Shown here: one piece after another, positions 54,421 to 64,000 of the stretch
Numbering within the stretch: the first letter of the stretch is position 1
Layout of the letters: each line of letters begins with the position of its first letter
NCBI GenBank assembly: GCA_025345505.1
Contig: JANVCC010000018.1
Coordinates: 59,025,120-59,089,119, forward strand
From: Todiramphus chloris collaris
Lineage: Eukaryota; Chordata; Aves; Coraciiformes; Alcedinidae
Length of the DNA stretch: 64,000 nt
Direction: 5' to 3'
The notes under the pieces: generated by a model
What the model saw: the letters and a program-made list of their open reading frames with translations, nothing else
Database searches by the model: none
What the model was told of the DNA's origin: nothing
Program-made: the position numbers and the translations under genes

Positions 54421-55068
54421 CTGTAATATTTCAAGACATTTACTACTTCAATCGTTTGGGTTTTTTTCCTTCTTTCCCCTAGCCCAGGTTCTATCCAAAG
54501 CACTACATTCTCTCTCACAGATTTGGCTTTCATTTTAGAAAATACAGTGTAGTTCTGGAAATATGAGCTATTTCAGTGAAGCCCTAGAACACCTGCAGAC
54601 ATTATTACTGGACTAAAACAGGCAACAACTCTCAGCTCAGCAGAATGCTACACATGGTCAGAAAGTTGTCCTCTGGTGTTTTAACACTAGCCTTAAATCG
54701 AGGTTCAGGACTGAGGGGAATGTGTCATAGCACCTTCATTTTGTCCAGTATTTTCAGACGTAGTAAGTGAATTCTGTCAGCTCTCTTCTTAACATGACAC
54801 TGCAGAAAGCCTAATCAACTTTTTAATGCAGTGATATTTCTCACTTCGTTAATGGTTAAGTAGACCACTACCACATCTTTCAGCCAGCAAAGCATCTGAA
54901 CTTTCAGCTAGAGGGAGCTGGAAAAAAAACCCTGTGATCTGTCTTGCGACTTTTGGATCTCCCCTGTAACTATTTGCTGGTACAAGTGCTACAGGGAGCA
55001 GTTTTGTTACTTGCAATATGCATAGAATTTAACAGACAAATTAAATCACCAAATATTGTTATACCTAC

Positions 55069-55283
55069 TTAGGAATGAGAGAAAGCTGTCCAATGCTAGA
55101 ATGATGCCAGACAGCATGTGCCAGAGCCAAAGTGTAGCTACAACTCATCTCAGAATAAGATTGGTGACATGCTGTGAAGTCAAACAGCTGGAATGGGTAA
55201 CCAACCCACTCTGTCTCTGATGTCAAGCTGGGACTGTTGATAACGCTCACAATGCGATCATGAAGAACGATCCAGTATGGCTC
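55069..55283 (-). CDS. MED23: MED23 coding exon
   Basis: This exon is 215 bases: 71 codons plus AA. It reads EPYWIVLHDRIVSVI, then GYPFQLFDFTACHQSYSEM, and ends SSIGQLSLIP. The acceptor follows a long T-run (TTTTTTTTCCAG) and the donor is GTAGGT. Confidence 0.95.
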
Positions 55284-56449
55284 CTGGAAAAAAAAAAAAA
55301 ACCACAAAAAACCAAAAAACAAACCACAAAAAAAGACTGAAATTGTTTCTGGAAAAAACACTGACTAAGATAATGCTTCCTCAACTCTTTCTACTGTTAC
55401 TGCATTTCTAAAATGCTTTCAACTACATGGGAGTTTGTAAACCTGTCTGACAAACATGAAAATTAAGAAGCAAAATATAGAAAGCATCCATCTTAGTGGA
55501 TGTGGCACACTTGAGGGTGTGGCATTATCAAGACATATTTAGTTAATTTAATTATTTAGTCAGACACTATAAAGGTTTCCAAAAGAAGCAGAGCAGAGGC
55601 AAAAAGCCTTAATGGAAGGAGACTGAGAATTTCCTGAGTTTTCTGAGCACAGGCACAGACCAAAAAGGAAACAGGGAAAAAAAGATAAAAGGGACAAAGG
55701 TCAAAAAAAAAAGGGGGGGCGGGGAGGGGGACGCACAGACATGACAAGTTGAAGAATACAGATGCAGACACAAGGAGAGTCAACAGGAAGAATAACAAGA
55801 ACCATTATAAAAATAATAAAGATTAAATCCATGTTGGCTTTCTTCCAAATAAAGGAACCATTGCATTAGGTAAGAGAAGTTGCAAGGAAATGAAAACTCT
55901 TGCACATCCAAGCAACAGTTAAGCAAGGTAAAATTATTCAGGCAGTCTTGGTCAGGTACCAAGAGTCATATTCAGAAGATCAAAGTTTCTACTGATACAT
56001 GGACTCTTAATAATGCATATATTTGCTTTTGCAGTTGTAGGCACAGCTCCTTTACATGGATTAAAAGATTACAGGATATGCAAGTGCAAGCATTAATAGA
56101 AAATTAGCTTTGCATCAGAACCTTTATAGACCTTCCTATTTCAGAATTCCAGTTCTCAATTAATACTACACATGTGGCATTTAACTATGCTTTTAAATAG
56201 GAGTGATTTAGTTCTTGTCATCCTAGCCTCAAAACATAATAGAAAAGCAGAAAACCTGGTCAATTTTTCCATGCTGGAAATGTTTCTCAAACACGCAAGT
56301 AGACATCTGAATAGTTCTCTGTGGAATCTAAAGATGTTGGCTATCACACTGCAAACTGCAAAAGTTTTTACAACAGACTGTAGAAAGATGATAAACTTTA
56401 CATGGAAGATGAGATTTTTTCTATTTGAAAATACAACATATTGACTTAC

Positions 56450-56522
56450 TGGTAAGGCTGTGATAATTAGTCCAATCGCATTCATCCAAGCTGTGATATT
56501 CTCTCTCGGCACCAGGGGCTGA
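56450..56522 (-). CDS. MED23: MED23 coding exon (short)
   Basis: This exon is 73 bases. T completes the Ser codon, then it reads QPLVPRENITAWMNAIGLII and TALP. The acceptor is GTCTCTAG and the donor is GTAAGT. A second possible AG three bases further in (TCAG) would lose the Ser-Gln pair and break the phase. Confidence 0.94.
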
Positions 56523-57478
56523 CTAGAGACAGAGACAAATAAAATTGAAACTCTGAAATTTCACAATTGCAATTTGTGCTTCTGGTGCACCTAAAGAAAA
56601 GGTGTACTTATGCAAAGAATATTTATCAAGGTGAGAGAACTATACACACACAGGTATTTGGGCAAGCCAACACACAGCATAAATGCCATTGTGATGTCAC
56701 TTTCAAAACTTTGTTCAGGCAAGATTTTACTTTAGTAGCCTCAAAGGCTATCATCACACTGCTGTTTCTACTGAACAGGATTGACCCCCCATGTGCCCCA
56801 AAAAGAGATAACCATAATAATAATATAGTGCTAAGCTGAATGACACTGAAAAACAATTTCATTTTGTCACCGCTCAAAGATGACATCTGAATCACTGCTA
56901 GGTCCTGACTCAATAACAGGTCCTTTCTTTCTATTCTTCTCACAATGGCTGAGGAAGAAACAGAGCTATAGGTCAAATTTACTGCATCATGACACAAGGC
57001 TAACCTTGGCACACTGCTCGGCTGATCTTACATTAGCATCAGTAGGATCCAGTGTCTTGCCAACACCTCCTGCCCCTTTCTTTGCGTTCAAAGATGCTGT
57101 GGTATTAACTGATGAAATGTCCTTCTCCCACCACAGCTGAAAAGAGAAGGATTTTTTCCAGTCTCCATTCTACTGAACTGACTGGACAAGTTCTTTGCCT
57201 GTGCAAGGTCTTCCCTCTGTCTTTTAAGGGGATCATGCTGCATCAGCTGCTCCTGAAGCACACACAAGCCACTGTAGCACAGAAATCCAGCACGTGATTT
57301 TTCTACTTGATCCTTATAACCTTGTTCGTCCTCTAAAAATACTTTATATATAAAACTTAAAAGTATTTATACATAATTAAAAATATATAACACCCTAAGA
57401 AAACGAGTGTCACAGACTACCTTAAGTAATCTCTAATTATGTAACATATATTGCAGAAAGCAGCGCAAGCCAACATAC

Positions 57479-57644
57479 CTCTTCAGCACAACATTCAGCA
57501 GTGCATTGCCCACATCCTTCCCTGGAACAGCCAGAGCCATGAGCTCAACACAGGTAACATGGAGAGCATGGGCAGCTGGGTTAGGAAACTCGTTGAATCT
57601 CCAGTCACAGTTTGGAAATGGACCGGGTGATTTGCCTGCCATGG
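57479..57644 (-). CDS. MED23: MED23 coding exon, downstream of the AT-AC intron
   Basis: This exon is 166 bases: CC to finish the Thr codon, then 54 codons from MAGKSPGPFPNCDWR to GNALLNVVLK, then AG of a Ser codon. It is preceded by ...ATTATCAC rather than an AG acceptor. The donor is GTATGT. Confidence 0.95.
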
Positions 57645-58966
57645 GTGATAATGATTAAGGAAAAAAAGCTGCCCCCAAAAGGACCAGCGTAATCGGCACA
57701 ATGCTTAAATATAGGTGTATATACTGCACATACTAAGTTGAATTGAAATGAAAGATAAGTTACTGAGAACAAATAAACCCACCACATTTCAAAAAAAAAT
57801 AGGACATGCGGACTCAACTACTGAAGGATTGTGTGAATACATAGCTATAAATATACTACACACACAAGGCCACGCAAAGGATAAATTTCCCTAAGAGGTG
57901 GAACAAAACACCAACCATCTCATTCACCATCTGCTTACCAGACATGATTAAAATAACAAAAAAATTGTACTCTGCATAATCTGAAACTATTACTTTGCTT
58001 CAGTATAAGATCTTCTAACAGACTTCTAGGATGACAGTTTAAGCAAAATGAGCACCTGCTTAGTCTCCAAAAATATTCCACTTTCCCAACCAAGACTAAC
58101 TCATTTGAGCTACATATAGAAAAGAACTGAACACACTGTTAGCATTTGCATAAAGGCAGGAGTTTGTATCATTTTAGCTTCTTTTAGAGAGATCTAATAT
58201 AGTTCTTTCAAGTCACACATAAAAGAAATGGAACTTTGAGTAGAGGAATCGGGGAAGATACACAACATTCAGAAAATTTGTCAGGTTCTGTGAAGCCGAC
58301 CCAAAAAGATGACATCCAGGGAGCTTCCAGTAGTGCTGTTCTCTAGAACATAGCTACATGAGTTCACCAGCTATTTCTACAGCAATTTACATCAGCTCTA
58401 GCTATAAAAACTAATAAAAGGCAGCAATTAAGAAAACGTAAGTTTGTGCTAAAAACATAACTTCTAATTTTTCCCTCATGCAAAACAGATTCTCAGCAGC
58501 TGCTCACAGCACATATGCCAAACACACCATCTTAAACATGGAACTGCTTACAATATTTTATTCTTAGCAACACTGGTAATAGCATTAGAAAAAAGTAATC
58601 TCATTTTCTAATTTTTTAAAAAATACTCATGCTTTGTATCAAGCTGATTTTATGTGGCAATTAGAATTCCATTTGGAATGCATAAGCATCAGTATTTTTA
58701 AGTGATGCATTAAACAGTGAAATATTTATATGTCTGTACTGTACTTTGTTTTCACATCTTTCAAGATGTTGTCACTGGGACAACTCAGTCCCTGTGCAGA
58801 ATAATAAAAAGAGTATATTAAACTAATATGAATTTAGACTGATATATGCAGCTAAGTAGTCACCAAGCATTACTTCAGATATGAACAGATGGAAAAAGAA
58901 CGTATTTTGAGGAAACAAGGCTATAAGGCATTGACACAGCTTACTTAATACATATTTTAAGGATAT
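57645..58966 (-). other. MED23: U12-type AT-AC intron of MED23
   Basis: This intron is 1322 bases. It begins ATATCCTTAA, matching the near-invariant U12 donor core. It ends ATTATCAC, with the branch-site-like TTCCTTAAT at 57654-57662, about 10 bases from the AC end. There is no pyrimidine tract directly before the AC, as expected for minor-spliceosome introns. Only these boundaries keep the reading frame and the conserved residues RLVDTMAGK. Confidence 0.9.
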
Positions 58967-59203
58967 TGTCTACTAGTCTTCCAATAAGCTTGCAATAATA
59001 AGGGTCATCAGGAATCCATGGATTTTCTTCCCGGGCATTCATAGCACATTTGAGATAAGTATCACTTAGACACCAGCCTAGTGGGCGATTATCTTTGAGA
59101 GAGCCAATTATGGCATGAACAAGTTTTCTCTTGAGGTTTGTGCGCTCTCTGAGATGCAGCTCATAATAGTGAAGAGTGTTGTACAGGTAAGTCACTGGAC
59201 GGT
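58967..59203 (-). CDS. MED23: MED23 coding exon, upstream of the AT-AC intron
   Basis: This exon is 237 bases. It begins by completing an Asp codon, reads RPVTYLYNTLHYYELHLRER, and ends KLIGRLVD plus the A of a Thr codon. The acceptor is CTTCTTGTCAG. The 3' boundary is not a GT donor: the next bases are ATATCCTTAA, which is a U12-type AT donor. The split Thr codon (A/CC) is restored only if this AT-AC boundary is used, giving RLVD-T-MAGKSPG as in other MED23 proteins. Confidence 0.95.
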
Positions 59204-59400
59204 CTGACAAGAAGAAAAGAAAAACAGCAAAACCCAGAAAAAACTTCTAGCATTACTATTATGTTTATGTTGGCAAACATAAAATCAAGAGCTCGACAAG
59301 ACTAAGTGGCATGCATTTAAAAACAGTGCATATGAAATTGATTCCTGGTTTTATTTCACTACATACTACAAGACTGATTTTCCTTTCTTTTGTGCATATC

Positions 59401-59685
59401 ACAGAGTCACAGAATGGGAAGGGTTGGAAGGGACCTTGAATGATCATCTAGTTCAACCCCCCTGCTAGAGCAGGATCACCTTGATAAGTTCACTCAGAGA
59501 CGTGTCCAGGTGGGTTTTGAATGTCTCCAGAGGAGACTCCACAACCTCCCTGGGGAGCCTGTTCTAGTGCTCTGTCAACCTCACAGTGAAAAAGTTTCTA
59601 CTTGTGTTTACATGGAACCTCCTATGTTCCAGTTTGCACCTGCTGCCCCTTGTCCTATCACTGGATGTCACTGAGAAGAGCTTTA
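59401..59685 (-). mobile_element. CR1 LINE 3' fragment in a MED23 intron
   Basis: It contains GGTTGGAAGGGACCTTGAAT, the CAACCTCCCTGGGGAGCCTG core and CCCCTTGTCCTATCACTGG, all standard CR1 3'-region motifs in reverse complement. It is 5'-truncated. It belongs to the same subfamily as the copy at 61499. Confidence 0.88.
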
Positions 59686-60335
59686 ATGTGAGTGCAAAAG
59701 GGCAGAAGTTAAGCAATGAAAGTCAGTATGACTAACAGTTCTTATCTTAATGGTAATACTAATGTAATAGAAAGTAAACCACCTAAGTCAGCTTTTTGTA
59801 TAAAAGGCCTTAAATAGGAAGAATCCAGGTATGAAATCAGTACAGAAAGAGGATTGTAAAATATCTGAGCATAACATAGCAATGACATCTATAAAAACAT
59901 ACTATAAAAGTGCAGTTATAAAAGTGTGAAAAAAAAAATCAGGTTACATTATTTGAATCTTAAACAAGGTTAGATGAAGGAACTGATTTTATCTCTTTCA
60001 CTCTTGGTAACTGAAAGTTTGTTAGGGCACAGGTCTGAGTACTTACTATGAGAAGGGTGAGAAAGGGAAAGGTGTGGAGGAAGCATGAATTCACAAGAGC
60101 TACCTGAAGTAAGTTCCCTGTCAGTAAGCTGCAATTCACTAACCAGGGATTGCACTTCTCTGTGGAAAAGTACACAGGGTTTACAGAACAGGAAAGGATT
60201 ACACTCTGCTGTGCTAGTAGATGAAAGTTATCAGTGAAAAAGGAGTTATCAGTGAAGGAGAACAGAATTATGGTAAATTCTATGGAATAGAATTTGGAAA
60301 ATATGGAATCAACTCTGCATTCACAGAAAACTCAC

Positions 60336-60552
60336 CATGGAATTTGTATAAACCTCCCAGGTGATCCAATAAAGTTTCTAGTGATTTGGACACTGGAAGC
60401 AATTCCAGAAATCTATGGATGACAATGTCGAACACTGGCAGAAAGCGCAGGCATACATTTCCAAAATAAATCGGTAAGTACTGGGGCTGAATCTGAACTG
60501 GGGGATTGACTTGCTCTGCCAAGCCTTCAAAATACAGCTTTTCAGGGTATTT
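60336..60552 (-). CDS. MED23: MED23 coding exon
   Basis: This exon is 217 bases: 72 codons plus one base. It reads KYPEKLYFEGLAEQV and ends LLDHLGGLYKFH plus the G of an Asp codon. The acceptor is CTTTCCCTCCAG and the donor is GTGAGT. The middle contains the strongly conserved LPIYFGNVCLRFLPVFDIV segment. Confidence 0.95.
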
Positions 60553-61498
60553 CTGGAGGGAAAGAAATGCAACAAAATCAAAAGTTTCTTCCATAAAAGC
60601 AGTGCATTAAACATTCAGCATCTACATCGCTTTAAAAAGACAATTCATAACCCTCACTATCACACAGGAATGCAATGAGAGGATTTTACTGTAAAGCTTG
60701 ATACGGAAAATTCAACTCTGATTGAAATTTCTCAGTTATTACAACTAGTAGATAACAAGTTCAGGAAAAAAACCCCAAAGCTTCACCACCATTCAAGGTG
60801 GGCATAAGAGAGCACGAAGCATCCCAAGGCAAAGCTGAGAACAGCCAGCACTTACGTGTTCCTTTTCAAGTATTTTAAGAGAAAACCTAGGGGAAATGAG
60901 CACTACTGAATTTCTACATCATATAATGAATCACAACACTAGAAATGACATATATGTAATAACTCCTTGGGAAAGAATTGCAGTGTACTCAAATACCAGA
61001 TGAGTACAGCTGGAGGCTGAACTTTTCTACCTGTAGTGGAAATTTCTTTTTGCCAGATGGGGTCTAGTAGCTGCACAGCCATGCCAGAGCACTTTCCAGG
61101 CTCATACAATTTCCTTCCCTGCTATCCAAACACTTGTAGGCACTATTAAGACCCTGTACAGCTAATGCAGTGTGCTAATACAGACCCAATAGCTTCTGGA
61201 TCAGAACTAGACTGTGTGTGTTTAGCTTCATGAGAGTTTGTGTCTATCTATTTCATATTAGTGCTGATTTACCTTTTGACACAAGGAACACTCCCTTGGC
61301 ACATTCTCTTCCAGCCAGCAGAAGCCACTATGTTTACAGCAGCATTAAAATTTCAGCAATCCCCTTCCCTAACATATCAGAATATCATGTCCTTGCCACA
61401 GAGGGGATGGAAGAAGCTTTAATAATTATGAGAAAATGTAGGTTTAACTCTTGTTATTAGTGATAAAACATCTGAAAAAAAGAGGTTTTGTGCATATC

Positions 61499-61630
61499 AC
61501 AGAGTCACAGAATGGTAAGGGTTGGAAGGGACCTTGAAAGATCATCTAGTCCAACCCCCCTGCTAGAGCAGGATCACCTTGATAAGGTCACTTAGAGACG
61601 TGTCCAGGTGGGTTTTGAACATCTCCCTTC
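61499..61630 (-). mobile_element. CR1 LINE 3' fragment (short) in a MED23 intron
   Basis: About 130 bases of CR1 3' end: CACAGAATGG, then GGTTGGAAGGGACCTTGAAA, with a CCAGGTGGGTTTTGAA block before an abrupt end. It is about 95 percent identical to the copy at 59401 over the shared part, and has an identical 13-base left flank. Confidence 0.85.
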
Positions 61631-61951
61631 TGTACAAAAACTGTGTTCTAAATGAATTTCAATAAAACCAAGATTTCAAACTGATTTGATTTAGATGAGC
61701 AAGAATGAATCTCCAGACAACTCTTCAGCTGCTTCTGTCTTTGAGTATCACTGTGTTATAATTGTAATGTTATTACATAAACATAGTGATTTAATTATTG
61801 TTTTTTTAAACTAGCCCAAATAAATTACTACTTAATAAGTAGCTCCAAAAATTGACAGAGCGGTCCTGTTATTTCCAAGACAAAAGACTCTTTGGATGAT
61901 CCCAACTCCACAGAAAATATTACAAGAAAAGAATTTCATAAGCTTTAATAC

Positions 61952-62122
61952 CTTGTGATAACTCATATGCTTAGTATGCCAGTCATTCTGCAGCCAGTGC
62001 TCCGGAGAATTCTCCTTTACAAAATCACTCACTCTGTTCCTGAAATCATTAGGCTTCAGTAAGAGTAACTGAATTATGAAGTAACAGACTTGAGCTTCGT
62101 TCCCTTCATGACTACGCATAGC
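61952..62122 (-). CDS. MED23: MED23 coding exon
   Basis: This exon is 171 bases, or 57 codons, in phase 0 at both ends. It reads AMRSHEGNEAQVCYF, then LLLLKPNDFRNRVSDF, and ends at HMSYHK. The acceptor is TTTATTTAAG and the donor is GTATTA. It joins the upstream exon as LILCL/AMRSHEG, the expected MED23 junction. Confidence 0.95.
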
Positions 62123-63097
62123 CTTAAATAAAAAGGATCAGAAAATACGGAATTACAGTTGAACATTGCTGTCTGCTCTATAACCCCTAAACACTGGCTA
62201 GCAAATCTGGCTGCACATTGGGCACATCTGCACATAAATTCACACTGAACATATGGTCTCAACTGTATTTTTTCAGGTGATGACACAGAACAGAGCCAGG
62301 TTCAATCACCTCCTTGTGAAAAGTACCCATCACATTTTTTATTGTATAGGCTGAAAGTCTTACAAACGCCACAATGACAACACATTCTCCAAGAATTCTA
62401 GCTCTCCTTCTGCTGTCAGTTTTCTTCTTGAAAGTAATCAGTTAAGGGTAATGAAGTTAAGATTGCTTCAAACTTCTGTCCACTCTGACTTGCCTGGACT
62501 TCAGTTTGAAAACCAAACTAAAATTCAACCAACCAGAATGAATCATTAAGATGAGATAACCACCATTAAGATGTGATTTTAGAATATAAGTAAAGGATAA
62601 TTACTGAAGGAAAATGTAATTCTCTCTAGGTAAACTCTGCTTTATTTTGTAGAATAACCTGGAAAGACAGAGAATGTAATTTCTCTCCTTTTTTGATGAA
62701 ACAGGCTGAATTCTAAACAAAGATAATGTACTATAATGGGTACAAGATTTTCCATTTGCTTGTGAATCACAGCATGCCCTTCTACCTTTTCGGGCTGCAG
62801 AAATAATTGTATAGCTCTGATGACGTCAGAGACCCAAAGCACTAATAACAACATTTAATAATACCAATTCAATGATTGCCATTAGGTAACCAAGCTTCCC
62901 CCGAAGATTCAGAGAACTGTAAGACTTTAAGTTTCATTTTGATTACAGAAGGAATCTATTATTGTACTTTATTATTGAGCCCACAAATAGTCACTATTTA
63001 AAATCAATGCATTTTTAAAAAGATTGCTCCCACAAAAGTGACTCAGAAATCAGATTGTTTGAAGAACTGGCATCTTATCTTCTAGGGCAAAACTTAC

Positions 63098-63278
63098 CAA
63101 ACACAGTATCAACCTATCTAGTGTTACAATGTTGTATTTCCACACCATGTCATTGAGAATCTCTATACATTTATTGAGCTGCTGGCCTCCTGCAGAGGTA
63201 GAGAATTCATATACCAAGAAATCTGCAAATGTTCTGACATGTGCCACCAGAGCTCTGGCCCCAATTCTTTCTAACACC
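63098..63278 (-). CDS. MED23: MED23 coding exon (first in window)
   Basis: This exon is 181 bases long. It has a TAG acceptor after a pyrimidine-rich tract (TTTTTCTTCTTCCCTGCTAG) and a GTAAGT donor. It starts with the last base of an Arg codon, then reads VLERIGARALVAHVRTFADF and continues to LDRLILCL. The sequence is nearly identical to human MED23 as remembered. The preceding exon is not in the window; the 720 bases to the right hold only intron and a CR1 fragment. Confidence 0.95.
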
Positions 63279-63445
63279 CTAGCAGGGAAGAAGAAAAACA
63301 AACACATAAATTAACAAAAATAAAGAAAAACAAACAAACAAAACCAACAAAACAAAACCCAAACCCTCTGTTACAAGAATGCTCACAGATTAAAAAAGCA
63401 ACAAGTAATTGTTACTATTCTTAATACATTTTAACTGATCCATTT

Positions 63446-63755
63446 TATAGAATTATAGAATAGTTTAGGTGGGAAGAGACCTTTAATGGTCATCTAAGTC
63501 CAGCCCCGTCCTGCAGTGAACAGGGGCATCTTCAACTAGAGCAGGTTGCTCAGAGCCCTGGCCAACCTGACCTGGAATGTTTCCAGGGATGGGGCATTGA
63601 CCACCAATCTGGGCAACGTGTGCCAGTGTTTCACCACCCTCATTGTAAAAATATTTCTTCCTTATAAATCTAGTCTAAATCTACCCTCTTTTAGTTTAAA
63701 ACTGTCACCCCTTGTCTTGTTGCTACAGGCCCTGTCTGTCCCGAGCTTATAAGAG
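63446..63755 (-). mobile_element. CR1 LINE 3' fragment in a MED23 intron
   Basis: On the plus strand it starts with the reverse complement of the CR1 octamer tail (TATAGAATTATAGAATAG). It continues with the usual CR1 3' sequence: the GGGAAGAGACCTT start, the GAGCAGGTTGCTCAGAGCC core and the CACCCTCATTGTAAA segment. It is 5'-truncated and moderately diverged. Confidence 0.85.
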
Positions 63756-64000
63756 TTAGTGGGTTTTAATACATCTGTCTTAAACAAAAAAAACCCAAGA
63801 AACCTCCCTTTATTAAATGAATTGAAAAAGAACCCCACAACCCTAATCCAAAGCAAAAACCCCCAAAACTCAGAGCAATGGAATTACAAAGCCTGGATAC
63901 TAACCAGAAGAGATGCTTTAAGTTTACCAATCTTTTTGTATAGTATTCTGCCCAGAACCCCCGCTTTAGTGATGCATTTTTAGTTATACAATTTTTAGGA

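Larger units (their letters stand above)
50840..63278 (-). other. MED23: MED23 gene, 3' part (Mediator complex subunit 23)
   Basis: MED23 is a large subunit of the Mediator tail region. It links transcription factors such as phosphorylated ELK1 to RNA polymerase II in the nucleus. Ten exons on the minus strand translate to a continuous match to the C-terminal part of vertebrate MED23 as I recall it, with hallmark stretches YNTLHYYELHLRER, KRKLVHAIIGSLKDN, GWCLSDTYLKCAMNAREENP and HISKMEPAAVP. All ten exons join in phase and give about 561 residues. The family is about 1370 residues long, so this is roughly the last 40 percent; the 5' exons lie beyond position 64000. No frame break is seen, so the copy looks functional. 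The 3' boundary given here is only inferred from a possible poly(A) signal. The identification is close to certain. Confidence 0.95.

Noticed and set aside
63546-63752. Plus-strand 68-codon frame
   Set aside because: Antisense of a CR1 3' end.
1-64000. LTR retroelements or endogenous retroviruses
   Set aside because: No paired LTR-like ends and no gag, pol or env-like reading seen in the window.

Overview
The window is vertebrate nuclear DNA, almost certainly from a bird. The repeats are nearly all CR1 LINE fragments: RT-domain or 3'-end pieces with the characteristic CR1 octamer tail (ATTCTGTG-type). No SINE-rich background is visible, and the one gene I recognise has typical vertebrate exon-intron structure.

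Right side (about 50.8-64 kb): the 3' part of MED23, the Mediator complex subunit 23 gene, lies on the minus strand. Ten consecutive coding exons are resolved to the base. They are phase-consistent and encode about the last 561 residues, ending in a stop at 52790. The 5' half of the gene lies beyond the right edge. Eight of the nine introns are GT-AG. The ninth (57645-58966) is a textbook U12-type AT-AC intron, with an ATATCCTT donor, a TTCCTTAAT branch site and an AC acceptor. Three CR1 fragments sit in MED23 introns, all in the gene's sense orientation.

Left and middle (1 to about 50 kb): this is mostly gene-poor sequence with scattered CR1 copies, including one CR1 nested inside another at 15.1-17.1 kb. 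Simple repeats include a GGAA microsatellite interrupted by a 10-N assembly gap. Mammals carry ARG1 tail-to-tail with MED23. I saw no arginase-like exon here, which fits the known absence of ARG1 in birds. On the minus strand between 4 and 34 kb there is a series of short, splice-flanked segments with coding-like codon structure, several of which carry an apparent frameshift or stop. They might be exons of an unrecognised or decaying gene. I could not name it, and single open segments of this size are expected by chance, so confidence is low.

Several repeat-free stretches look like possible conserved non-coding elements, but this cannot be tested from one sequence. I saw no tRNA, rRNA, CRISPR array or recognisable retrovirus/LTR element.
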